NCBI GenBank assembly: GCA_027625915.1
Contig: JANTQA010000048.1
Span: forward strand, 1,240,001-1,304,000
Length of the DNA stretch: 64,000 bases
Origin: Anaeramoeba flamelloides
Lineage: Eukaryota; Metamonada; Anaeramoebidae
Direction of reading: 5' to 3'
Positions within the stretch are counted from its first letter, which is position 1. The number at the start of each line of letters is the position of its first letter. Below the pieces are notes generated by a model, which ran no database searches, was not told the DNA's origin, and saw nothing but the letters and a program-made list of their open reading frames with translations. This document shows, piece by piece, positions 49,266 to 60,664 of this stretch. Both the position numbers and the translations under genes were made by a program.

Positions 49266-50707
49266 TTACTTTTATTTTTAATAATGATTTTTTTTTTTAA
49301 TTTTAAAATTCAATAAAGGGTTATTAATTTATATTCGAATCCAAATTGTTTTTTTTTTTTGGAAAATAAATCTCAAATAATTGGAATTGGAATTGCCCAT
49401 TTTTAAAGCTTTTATATTTTTAACAATGATTTTTTTTTGCAATTTTAAAATTCTGGAAGAAAGGCAAAGCTTTAATTTTTTTTTTAATATATATTTTTCT
49501 TTGGAAAAAACAAATTTTTGAGTAAAACATAAAAAATAATTAGGAAAAAAAAAAAATTTACAATAAAAAATTTTGTTTGTTTGTTTTGATTTTCACAAGA
49601 TCAATGCTTTCTTCATCAAATTTGCATTCAAGGTTTTTTGAATTAAAATCCCAAATGGAGTCAATATCTTGTATAGCAATATGCAATAATGTTGTTAAAA
49701 TATCATTTTTTTCATAATGTAATATTGCTATAAATATTTTTTATTATTTTATATTAAGAGCATATACAAATAAAATCAGATTTGTTTATTTAATTTTTAT
49801 CGTAAAAATTTTTTTAAAAAAAACATTCAATATATAGGAAGAAGATAGTATATAAATTCAGAATAGATTTAATTCCGAAAGAATTATTCTTATTCTTGTT
49901 CTTATTATTATTATTCTTATTCTTTTTATTTTCATCTATACAAATTTAAAATAGATCAGTAATTATAAATCCAATTTTTTATTGTTTTTTAAAATTGTTT
50001 TTTAAAAGTGTTTTTTTAAATTGTTTTTTGGTAATTGAAGAGATATTCCCATATTTCGATAATAATAGAAAAAATACAAATATTCAAATAAAATTTAGTT
50101 TAAAAATATGTTTTTGATTGGAATATTTGATATTTTATAGATGGATTTAATCTTATACAAAGAAAAGTTAAAATAACTTTTGTGGAAAAAAAGTGAAACA
50201 TTTAAAAAAGTGAAACACTATTTTTAATTGTAAAACCTTGATAGAAACTAAAAATGATATTTAATTTCAATTAATAAAAGAAAAAAATTGACTTTACAGT
50301 GCAATTAACCATTTTATTATCAATATAATCAATAAAAAACATATATGCCCCCCTTTTTATCTAATCCAAATTTGTATTTTTCTTGATCTTAAAAAGTTGT
50401 TAAATTTTGAAACCAATTTTTAATAATGGATGTTTCAAAAAAAACCCTGAATTCAGAAGCAATGAACACAACCAAATGATTTAGGGAATGATAGCATTTC
50501 CTTCAGAACACTTCACAAAAAGGGTGATTGCAAGTAAAAAAACAAAAATTGGAGAGAAATTTTCGAAAAAAGTAATTCAGAATTTAGGCCCAACAACATT
50601 AACTGGTGGAAACACTAAGCTATTTCCAAAAAAGAGTTTTAAAGTTATTTTAAAATATCTTGCAAAAACTTAATTCCTCATTCACCTTTAATCTAAACTA
50701 TTTTCCA

Positions 50708-51015
50708 CCCAAAAGAGCCCAGTTGTAATGTGTGAATTACATGTCTTTCAATAGCTTGAATGGATATTAGAAGAAAAAATTTAATTTGGAAAATTTCAAA
50801 ATTGAAATCATTTTTTCTTTCACATTTTCTTTTTCCTATTTTTTTTATTGATCCCTAATTGTTTTACAACACATAATTCATTTGCAAATTTTTTTTTTTA
50901 TTGCAAAGACTGATAACCAAGAAATAAAGTGTTATTCTAATATTATTGAAAGTGTGAAAATGATTGTAGAAAAATCAATTTGATTTCTATTGGAATTTTA
51001 TTTTGATCTAAAATT
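50708..51015 (+). repeat. repeat family E, copy 1
   Basis: About 300 bp, matched in reverse complement by 53130-53422. Shared landmarks are GAGCCCAGTTG at the left end, GAATGGATATTAGAAGAAAA, a GTGTTATTCTAATATTATTG stretch and ATTTGATTTCTATTGGAATT. Non-coding, nature unknown. Confidence 0.55.
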
Positions 51016-51219
51016 TAAGATCAAAATAAACATTGTTGTTTTTCTCAATTGGTTACCCAAGAATTTCAGGTTTTTTCAATTTTTAAGAAAATAAATATAT
51101 TGATTGGAATTGTACTTCATATGAATATCAACTATTCTATGATGTGTTTTATTCGACTTATTTTTTTATTATTCTTGAAAGTTCAATTATATAAAAAATA
51201 ATTGATCTTTATTTTTTTT

Positions 51220-51766
51220 TAGGTATCCCTTTGACAGAAAAAAAGTTTACTCAAAATTATAACAACCATTTATTGTTTCTTGATTCATAATCCATTTGTT
51301 TGTTAGTATGATATTACATTAATAAAAAATATTAAAATTTCTGATCTTGATTTTATATGATATTTTTTTTGATGAAAATTAGCAATGATTATTTTTTTCT
51401 TTTTGATCATACCAATTGTTTTTATAAAGAGGTTTAATCTCAATAAAATATTTCAAGAAGGGAAAACAGTTGTCTGTATTTTTTTGTTTTGAAAATTGTG
51501 TGTGCACCGTTAGCCATATTGCCCGTTTTTTATTAAAGTTAGCCATTCATTGTTTTCTCCAAAAAAAATGTTTTTATTTTTTTTCATTTTTTGGAAAAAT
51601 ATTTCAATAAAAATATTTTCAAATAAATAAATAGATTTTAATTTAATTAGTATTAAATTTTCACTTAATTTCATATTATCTGTTTACGACTTGAAATAAT
51701 ACCAAAAATAATAGGATTTTTTATGAAATGCAAAAAAAATGACACACATTTTCGGGAAATACCTTA
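51220..51766 (-). mobile_element. family A TIR element, copy 5
   Basis: Bounded by TAGGTATCCCTTTGACAG and TTTTCGGGAAATACCTTA, with inner blocks shared with the 45179 copy. 547 bp, no open frame. Confidence 0.58.
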
Positions 51767-52973
51767 CAATTAAATTCGGGGAAATAACCATAAAATGATC
51801 AAAAATAACACAAAAATGGAAAATCAATATCAAGTTCACACTTTATCAATTAAAAAAAAATTAGCCAAAAATTTTTGAAAGAAATTCAAGAGTACATTAA
51901 AATTTTTTATAAAGATAACAAATACTCCTGAAAATTATTTGAAAGAGAAGAAATTTGGGAACAAATAAAATTGATAAAAAATAATTATGTTAAAGAATTT
52001 TACAAAAGTTATCTTTACAATAAAGACACAAATAAAATTTAACAAGATGAAAAATATCAAGAAATCTACTAAAAATTCATAAAAACGCCTCAAAGAGTTT
52101 TCCAAAACTGGATCAAAAACCCAAATATAAATAATTTGAAATTTTATTTAAGATAGAGATTTGAACTTTATACACAAAAAAGGGGTAACACTGAATTATA
52201 GACTGTTCACAATTAAAAATGCCCAAGCAAGAATTTTTCTGAAATTTGTTTAATAAAAAATTGAGTAATCCTGGAAACACATAGAAAATACTCAATTTGG
52301 ATTTAGAAAAGAATTTAACACAACAAGTGTAGTAAAGAACTTTATAAGTTCAATAAAAAAAATAAAAAATCAAATTATAGCAACACATTGCCGGTTACTA
52401 TAGATCAAGCAAAATGTTTTGACTCAGTGCCTCATAAGCTGATAGTCAAATCAACATCAAAATTCATCTAATACCCCCTTATTAGGGAATTTATAAAACA
52501 ATATTATGATAACGGTAGAAAAGGAGTATAGAAGGAAGACCCTTTATCACCTATTTTTTTTTGGATATTTAAGCCATTTTATATTACAAAAAAATAAAAA
52601 TACACCCACCATAAATAAATTTATGTTGATAATCTAATCATAATTATTAAAGGAGAGTCAAAACAAAAAATAATAGAATAACTCAAAGTAAATATATATC
52701 CAGTTATAACTAAATATAAACTTTGTTTCAGTCAAAAGTTACCCAAAAAATCAAAAAAAAACATTTTTTTCAAATGCGCAATTATTTTTTATAATTGACC
52801 TTTGAAGAACAAATAAGAAATAAGCAGAATAATACACATTAAAGAATTGTTGATATCCGTCTGAAAGAAAACTAATAAATCAATAGATTTACTTAAAAAT
52901 TTCAAAACTCAATTTCTTTGGGACCCATTGAGAAACACAAGAATGTTCGTTTTGATCTTGTATTGGTATTTGA

Positions 52974-53128
52974 ATAATAAATAGAAAACATTTTTCACTT
53001 CATTTTCCATATTTTTCTTTTAGAAACCAAGTCCCCAAACAAAGTAGGTTGGGATTTGTGGTCTCTATTTGAAAAAAGAAATGAAAATGGAGTGAAAAAT
53101 GTTTTCTATTTATTAATCAAATTTCAGG
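52974..53128. repeat. short TIR element, family B-like
   Basis: The left arm AATAAATAGAAAACATTTTT-CACTTCATTTTCCAT is matched by its near-perfect reverse complement at about 53082-53120. The centre holds AACCAAGTCCCCAAACAAAG. It sits inside the interrupted LINE. Confidence 0.6.
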
Positions 53129-53129
53129 A

Positions 53130-53422
53130 TCAAAGATTGAATAAAATTGCAATAGAAATCAATATGATTTCTCAACAATCATTTCCACATTTTCAATAAC
53201 CTTAGAATAACATATTTTTACTAAGTGACTATTGATCTTGCAACAAAAAAACTTTTTTGCACCTGAATTACGTGTCAAAAAAGAATAGAAAAAAAATAAA
53301 CAAAAATGTGAAAAAATGATTTAAATTTTGAAAATTTCCAAAATAAATTTTTTCTTCTAATGTCCATTCAAACCCTTTAAACACATGCATTTCACCCAGT
53401 TCAACTGGGCTCCTTTGACTGA
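53130..53422 (-). repeat. repeat family E, copy 2 (inverted)
   Basis: Reverse complement of 50708-51015 with moderate divergence. Its outer end is the CAACTGGGCTCC stretch near 53404. It directly adjoins the family B-like element. Confidence 0.55.
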
Positions 53423-53575
53423 AAAATAGTTTGTTTTAAAAGTGAATGGTAATATAACAGAAAAATCAAAAAAGCTAAAAAAGATCAAATATTTCGGTAT
53501 ATGACCCAATAAGAAAAAGTATATTTAAAAAAATCTAGAAAAAGCTAAAGATAATTTTTTAACATTATGTATTTC

Positions 53576-54181
53576 AGGTATTTCCAAAAAGGTGGATAAT
53601 ATTTTTTACTTTCCATATAATATTTTCTTTGAAAGTGGTTCTTTTGATAAATTGGTGAGATGAAATAAAAGAGAAATATTAATATTGATTGAATCAGTGC
53701 CTATTATAAGTATATTTCAAAATGTATTCATCAAAATATTCCCAAAAAATGAAAAAAAAAAAAAAAAAAACACTTTTTTTAGAGAAAACACTGTACAACC
53801 AATTTCAATAAAAAAATTAAAAATTATGTTCATGATACAAGAGATTTTTTAAACAAGAAAATACAGTTATAGGCTTATTTTCGATTTGAAATTTTGTTGA
53901 TGAGAATACACAAGTTAGGAAAAAAATTTTTGAGGATCAAAAAAGAAAAAAATACCCACCAATTTGAACATTGAAAAAATATCATATAAAATCGAGATCA
54001 GAAACTTTGGTATCCTTTAATTAATTAATGGCATACTAACAAACAAATTGTATTATTATGAAGAATCCAATAAATGATTGTTAATGTTGGGTATTTCATT
54101 TGTTCAATTACTTTTTTGAGATTTGAGTTTAAAAAAGAAAATTTTAAATTAAATTTGACACGCTTTTTAGGAAATAGCCTA
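53576..54181 (+). mobile_element. family A TIR element, copy 6
   Basis: Starts AGGTATTTCCAAAAAGGTGG and ends CACGCTTTTTAGGAAATAGCCTA. 606 bp, with the family's inner blocks (GATTGAATCAGTGC, AATACAGTTATAGGC, ATATAAAATCGAGATCAGAA). The short frame inside it (54074-54268) is not a gene. Confidence 0.65.
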
Positions 54182-54288
54182 TTTGAAAACTTCGAGTTAG
54201 GTAACGATTTGGATAAGATTTTTGATCCGTTTTTAATGTTTGTTATTTTTTCGGATTCTATTGTGTAAATGTATATAGATATAAATAA

Positions 54289-54925
54289 TTAAAGGAATTG
54301 CAAACGTTTAACATTTGTAACTTTTGTAATTGAATTTAAGGTTTCAGAATAATTGTTTTTTATCAAAAAGTCTGAGATCAATTGAAGAATCATGTCTCCT
54401 CCAATAGAACTTGAGATTTCTGTCTGTCCTTTAGATTGAAGTTTGCCAAAAGATGTTGAATCGGTGATTGGTCGTAATAACTCTCGAATTGACAAAATTG
54501 TAGGGTCTTTTTTCATTAAATAAGCTAACCATAAATTTTCTTCGATCAAGTCTCCTTTTTCAAAATTTTTCTCATTATTCGATTTACCTTGATTGTTTGT
54601 TTCATCCCAAAGAATTTCTGTTAGATATTCTTTTCTTAATTTTTCTTTTTGAATTGATTTTAATGATTTTTGTTTAGTTGTAGTTAATGGGGTTTTTGGA
54701 TACTTATTTGCGATTCTATTTGTTTTTTTTTTTTTAAGATATGTTTTCATTGAGGAAAAGTTTGATTGTGGCTTTGCTTGTTTTTGTGTTTTGGGCTGTT
54801 TGTCGACATGGCTTTGTCTTTCAGTCATTTTTGGAGAACGATCTTGGTTTTTTTGTTTTTCTTTTTCTTTTTCCTTTTCTTGTACTTGTACTTGTACTTG
54901 TTCTTGTTCTTTTTTTTTTTCCTTT

Positions 54926-54968
<43 letters not shown>

Positions 54969-55347
54969 CCTTTTCTTTCTTTTTTTCCTTTTCTTTCTTT
55001 TTTTTCTTTTTTTCTTTTTGTTTTTCGAGATTTTTTTTTGTATTTTTTTTGTTATTATCCTCTTTTTTGTTTTTTTCGTTTTTTTTTTTATCTTTTGGGA
55101 GATCTGTTCTTAAGTTTGTTCTTTTAGCTTTCTTTTTCTTTGTGTTTTTGTTTTTTTTATTTGTAGTGGAATTATTCTTTTTCTTTTCCGCTTTCTTCTT
55201 CTTTTTCTTTTTTTTATTTTCATTTTCTTTTTCTTTTTCTTTTTCTTTTACTCGATCTATTTCTTTTTTATTATTTTTTTCATCATTTTTTAGTTTTGTG
55301 TCAAGGTTTGTTTGGTTTTCTTCTTTGTTGGTAGACAAATTACTCAT
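54289..55347 (-). CDS. Lys/Glu-rich protein with C-terminal LisH motif
   Basis: 352 residues from ATG at 55347 to TAA at 54289. Residues ~1-170 are extremely biased (Lys, Glu, Asn), including uninterrupted Lys runs and a QVQVQVQ stretch, predicted to be a long charged coil. Residues ~235-290 are less biased (KLRKEYLTEILWDE, ENLWLAYLMKKDPTILSIRE). Residues ~315-345 read DMILQLISDFLIKNNYSETL-NSITK, a LisH dimerisation motif (L-x2-YL-x4-Y-x-x-ta). LisH proteins work in microtubule, centrosomal and ubiquitin-ligase complexes, and amoebozoan-type RasGEFs also often carry N-terminal LisH. The next gene downstream on the same strand is a RasGEF without a 5' end, so this may be its N-terminal exon. 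However, the sequence after the motif offers only GTT donors, unlike the GTA donors elsewhere here. The strongly biased half makes the exact frame less certain. Confidence 0.6.
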
Positions 55348-56756
55348 TCGAAAATATAAATTTTTTTAAAGAAAGAAAAATTTTAAAAAAATAAAACAAG
55401 TAATTGCGAGACAAAACTCGGTAAAAATAAGGTGAGACTTTTCAATTAGTCAAATTTTTTGAAAGATTATTTCAGTCACCGCTTTAATTTAAAGAATAAA
55501 ACCAAAATCTACAAAATATAGAATAATCATTGAAATTAGTCTAATGGTTGTGTGAGTGTGAAACACAAATTAGTTTTTTTTAAAATATTCTACAATAGAC
55601 AAAAATATGTTTGTCAAATGCGCAAACCTTACCTTCAATGTAGTTCATACTTTTTTTTTTCTTCTTTTTCCAATACAACATCAAACTTTAATACTAGATC
55701 TAATTTCAAATCAATTTTGAATTTTAGCTCCCTATTCTTTTCGAAAACTAAAAAATTAATAATGGAATTTGTTGTAAAATTTTTCAATTTTTACCTGATT
55801 TCAACAAAAGTTAATTGCTTTTTTTGGAAAAATTAATGAACAAAAAATTATCACTATTTTGAGAGAACAAATCTCTTATTTGATACTTCTTATTTAGAAT
55901 TATTTTTTTAATAATAAAACTTTTAACAATCAATCTCAATTCTATCAAGTGATGTAGATCTGAAAAATAGAGCATCATTTTTTCTATTGTTTACAATATT
56001 TTTTCACCAGAAAAATAACAAAATTAATTATTGAATATTGCCTGTATCAAAAATCATTTAATGGAAACTTTCTTGAAACTTGGAAATAATCTTTGGTTGT
56101 GAAACGAGTTGTTTTCAATCCAACATAGGTTTCGTTAACAACAATAAAATTAAAATATTTATTTTTCTATTTGTATGTTTATCATTTCGAAACACTCATT
56201 GTAAAGTATTTTATTTCTTAGAAATATTTATATTATTATTTTTTTTTTAAATTTTAATTAGATAACTTCAATCCCCATGGCTGAAATTAACAATTCCTAT
56301 TTTTAGATTTTAAAAAAAAAAATTAATTTTTGAATTTTATTTTGATTTTTTAATTATAATCAAATAAATTAGAAATGGGGGTATTCAAGAGCAAGCTTGA
56401 GAATTTATTTTTGAAAAAGTGATTTATTCATCATGTGTTTTTGAAAGATTTTCATTAATAGATCAGCAAACAATTTATTTTGATGAACTTTAAATAATTT
56501 CTATTTCAGGAAAACTAATAAAAAAATACGAAAATTGAAAATTTTTATAATTCTGAAAATAAAAATCTATTATTTTCAAAAAATTACAAGAAAATATCTA
56601 AAAAAAGAAATATAATAATTTTATCTATCTATTGAGAAAATAAGGTAAAAAAAGACAATTTTATTAAAATATTAAAAATAGAATAAGAAAAATAATTAAA
56701 ATATGAAATTAAAAAATTAATAATATCACTTGTATGGTCAAGTTAAAAAAGTATTC

Positions 56757-57120
56757 ACCATCTTTAAGTTTTCTAGAATTTGAAAGAATTGAATAAAATC
56801 AAAGATTTAACTAAATTCTTCGGAATTCTCAAAAAATCAATTAAGTTTCTTTTAGATTTATAAAATTTCTTTTTATTTAACTAATTAGAAAAAAAGTGAC
56901 ATTAGGTTTTCTTGAGTTTTCTATTTATTCGGAAATTGTAAGATTTTCTTGAGGTTTTTTTATATTTTCTGTTTATTTGAAAATCAATTGATGTTCGTTA
57001 GGATTTTTTTTACTTTAGAAATAAACCAAAATTTTTAATAATTTTTCGGTTTATTTCTAAAGTAAAAAAAACCTAGAATACTTCACAGATAAAACAGAAA
57101 ACTTCAAGAAAACCTAGGTA
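56757..57120. repeat. second hairpin block, related to 38.4-39.4 kb
   Basis: Includes a palindrome at about 57003-57072 (TTTACTTTAGAAATAAACC and its reverse complement) nearly identical to the one at 39000-39072, followed by the same ACCTAGAA-ACTTC-AAAACAGAAAAC unit. A further hairpin with TAGGTTTTTTTAATTC-like arms lies at 57256-57320, and another at about 57917-57985. Confidence 0.6.
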
Positions 57121-58444
57121 CTGACGGAAATCGAAGGAATCACCCCAAAAAAAAAACAAAAAAATTATAGGTGTTGCAAAACCCTGTTAGAAATATTATC
57201 AATAATAAATAAAAATTCAACATTTTTTGATTAATAATTGGTATTCCAAGTTCGTTAGGTTTTTTTAATTCAAAAGAATTGAGTAAAATATTTAATTTGC
57301 TCAATTGTTCTGAATTAAAAAAAAAAAAAAAACTGTACAACGTCCAAAGAGTAGGTGCACTAAGTACCCGAATTATAGATATTTTTTTACTATTATTTAA
57401 AATATTTTTTATTTTCAATTTTTATTATTATTATTGTTTATTCTTTATATTTTAAGTTTTCTAACAATAAGAGCTTTGATGAAAAATTCCCGACAAGAAA
57501 AATAAATTTAATGATTTTATTTAATCAAATTAAAGAGTTTATATACATTTTTCCAAGTATAACTTTATCATTAAGTTTCTTACTTAAAGGATGTGATTTT
57601 TTTTTTCATTTGGTTCAGATAAAGTTATATCTTACACATAACTAAAATCAAATAAAATGTTTGTATTTTCGTAATTTTGACTACAATAATCATATTTTTT
57701 GTATTTTTCCTTTTTTTGAATGTATTATATTCATATTTATTTTTTTAAGAAATATGAATATCTATTTAATCCATTTGTAAAAGTTCCAAATGTAGATATG
57801 TGGCACTTAATTCTAATTTTAAATAATTTTTTATTTCAAAATTGAATTTTTTTATTTTTTATAATTTAATCGTATTATTATAGAGTGTTATTAAGAATTT
57901 TATAATGCCACGGAGTGCCTAGCAATTCCAGAATTCAAAAGAATGGAGAAAAATCTTAGATTTTATTCAATTATTTTAAATCCTGGAAACTATAACTGTA
58001 TTTTTTTTTTAGATTGAAATAATTGAGTGAAAAAAAATGATATTTACTCTATACTTTAAATTATGGAAAAATAAAAGTCATTTACAACTTTGATTGATTT
58101 TTGAAAAAAAAAAAATAAAAATAAAAAATAATTAAATAGCGAAAAAATACCTGAAAAGATTTTTAATTGTAATATTAGGAAAATTGATCTAATTGAAAAA
58201 AATTAAAATCATATCCTCATTGGAAAGAACCAAATTTTTTATAAACTCAGTAATATACCTACATAAAACTCATTAAAGTGTAGTTTCTATATAATACCCA
58301 AGTAATTTTTTAATAATCATAATTAGAGAAACTTATACACCAATTCAAACTTTTTAACTCAACAAAATTCAATTTGTGAAAAAAAAACATATTTATTCAA
58401 TTCCAGAAGAAATATAAATTAGAATCATTCTATAATTGAAATGT

Positions 58445-58870
58445 TAAAACTTGTTTATAAATTACAATATTTAGAAAAAAAAACAAATAACTATCAATAC
58501 AAATAAAATTACAAGGTGTTAAAAATTTTGGAGAGAACAAAAAAAAATATATTGCTAAATTTGTTGACATTTTATGAGGAATTATTGGTCCCTCAAAAGA
58601 TTAGATACTACCAACTAATTTTATTTGAGTTCTTCTATTTTGAACAATTCAACTTTAACTTAATATTAATTGTTGAAAAAAAAATTGATCGATCGAAATA
58701 AGTTACATAATTCAAAAAATGAAATGAGAACAAAAACTAAAATATGAAAAAATGGTTTTCATATTTTACAAAAAAATCAAAATTATTTTCAATTTGAATG
58801 AAATTGTATTATTTTGATTCTTTGGAACATTTTAGCTTTGTCGAAAATTTTGGAATTTTAGTTTATTTTG
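58445..58870. repeat. dispersed repeat family C, copy 3
   Basis: About 425 bp matching 31930-32365 in the same orientation, including GTTAAAAATTTTGGAGA, AATTTTATTTGAGTTCTTCT, CAACTTTAAC and GAAATAAGTTACATAATTC. Non-coding. Confidence 0.58.
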
Positions 58871-60664
58871 AAAAACAATTGGTTTTTATTGAGGTTTGCC
58901 TTAGTTTGGAAAATGATACTTTTGATTCTTGTTTTTTGATTGATTGAAACCACTTTTTCGACATAGGGGAATTTAATTAATCATCGTTCTAATAAGGAGT
59001 GAGTTATACTTTTAAAAGTTTGATTCTTAAAAAAAAGGTTGAGATTTAAAATATTGGAAATTAGACAACAATTTTTCTAAAATTAACAATTAAAAATCTT
59101 GCTTGTGGATTATTTTAAGGTATGATATTTTTTTTACTACTATATCGAATTCTAGTAAAATTTAATTTTTTTCTATTTTTATTAGAAAACCTTGAACTTT
59201 TTATCAATAAATATTTTTCAGACACCCAAAGAAAAATAATTCCGTAATATATTTGAGAAAACAACGAATTTAACTATACAGGAAAACAATATTGTTCCTT
59301 CTCTTTTAAACAATGAAATATAACTCTAAGGAATATAAGATATATGGTATTTGTTACATTATATATCTCTGAATGAATCTAAAATATGTTTCGAACAATA
59401 GAGTACACCTCTAAAATCATCAAAACTATTATATTTGATTGTTAATATGATAATTACTTATTGGTGATTTTCATTATAATTATTCAGTTTTTCATTTTTT
59501 TGTTTTTTTATTAATGAGTATTGAAAAGTTGGAAAATGAAAAAAAAAAAAAAAGATAAGAAGAAAAATTTTTATAAAAAAACTATCATTGTACAAATAGA
59601 AACAATTTAAGTTTGATTTCGAATAATCTAGCTATAGGAAATTATAAAAGACCATTATTGGATTGATGTATGAAACAAATAAAAAAACAAATCCAACAAA
59701 ATACCCAAATGAATTGTGACTTTATATTAAAAATGTGAATTAATAGAACTAAAGTTTGTTTTCTAATAAGTGATCAATAAAATTTTATGAAATTTTTCTC
59801 GATTTACCTTGTTCAAAGGTTTTTATTGGTTTTATAATTTTTTTTTCTTTACAAATTACAAAATGAGATTTCTCATTTCAAATGAAAGGGTACACCAATT
59901 TTAAAATATTGAATTTTAATTTTTATTTCTTTGTTTTAATTGTTTTTAAATATTTAGTTGAGTGTTTTTTTTTATTATGCTTTAAAGAGTTTCTTAATAT
60001 TTTAGAATAAGTTTTCAATTCATTCGATTCGACTATGAATAATTATTGAAATTTTCTTGTACCTTTTATTTGACAAAGAGCTGATATCATACATGTGATA
60101 ATTTTGCCATACATGCAAAGAAGTGTTCTATAAATTTGATAGCTTAGCACCTGTGATATAATTTTATTATACTTCAATTTTTCTATGAAACATATCAATA
60201 ATTTTTTTTTTGAAAAATTACAAATAAGAATTCAAAAACAAGTATTTTTGTAATTTTGTGATGGAAATTGTTCAAATATAATTCAATAAAAACAAATACA
60301 AAAATTTTAATTAACGAAGTATAATTTTTATTAATATTTTATTTTTTGTCCTCCTATTATTATTATTTTTTTTTTTTCTAAAATAAGTCAAAATAAAAAA
60401 AAAAAAAAATATGAATAAATTTCTCATAAATTTTACATTAATTAATCAGTACCATTTGAAGAACAAATTAAAATTTTAAACATTTTGTTAGTATTTTTTT
60501 CTTTTTAAAATTTTTAATTTTCATATAAACTTGATTTTTTTCAAAAAATTCAAATGAAAAAAATCGTAAAATTATGTTTATAAAAAAAAAAATTTAAAAA
60601 TATAAAAAAAAAAAAAAAAAAAGAAAGTAAAAGTGATGGTTTTCATTTGGAATTAGATTAATAT

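Larger units (their letters stand above)
51840..53570 (+). mobile_element. decayed LINE fragment, copy 4, interrupted by repeats
   Basis: Plus-strand RT remnants: a leader parallel to the 10.7 kb copy (EEIWEQIKLIKNNYVKEFYK), NFIHKKG near 52155, TQFGFRKEF near 52300, motif A as VTIDQAKCFDSVPHKLI near 52395-52445, then EDPLSPI near 52540 and FVDNLIIIIKG near 52620. The thread resumes at about 53450 with KKLKKIKYFGI. The ~680 bp between (about 52760-53440) are other repeats, so a later insertion split the element. Old and non-functional. Confidence 0.65.
47825..54288. other. 6.5 kb repeat-rich region between RasGEF and LisH genes
   Basis: Contains a duplicated ~80 bp segment, a family C repeat, two decayed LINE pieces, two family A elements, a ~300 bp repeat in inverted orientation, and a family B-like element. 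A 61-codon frame at 50488-50673 (plus) has no recognisable domain. Any missing 5' exon of the RasGEF gene should lie here or beyond, but none was identified. Confidence 0.5.
55348..60664. other. 5.3 kb intergenic region, one candidate exon
   Basis: Contains a hairpin block (56757-57120) and a family C repeat (58445-58870). On the minus strand, 55736-55623 reads FEKNRELKFKIDLKLDLVLK... between a TTTTTTAG and a GTAAGG, an amphipathic beta-like pattern that could be an exon, but its frame closes 5 bp before the donor and no neighbour joins it. Nothing else codes. The last ~250 bp before 60665 are A/T filler beyond the PMT stop codon. Confidence 0.4.

Noticed and set aside
50488-50673. 61-codon plus-strand frame, MIAFPSEHFTKRVIASKKTK
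   Set aside because: Plausible composition but no domain, no splice partner and it lies within repeat-rich DNA. Not enough to call a gene.
54741-55369. Plus-strand Phe/Ser-rich frames that look like membrane proteins
   Set aside because: Complements of the Lys/Glu runs in the LisH gene; the same applies to plus-strand frames at 47224-47598 opposite the RasGEF linker.
57140-57418. Minus-strand 92-codon frame in the second hairpin block
   Set aside because: Spans hairpin arms and A/T runs; its translation reflects the repeat.
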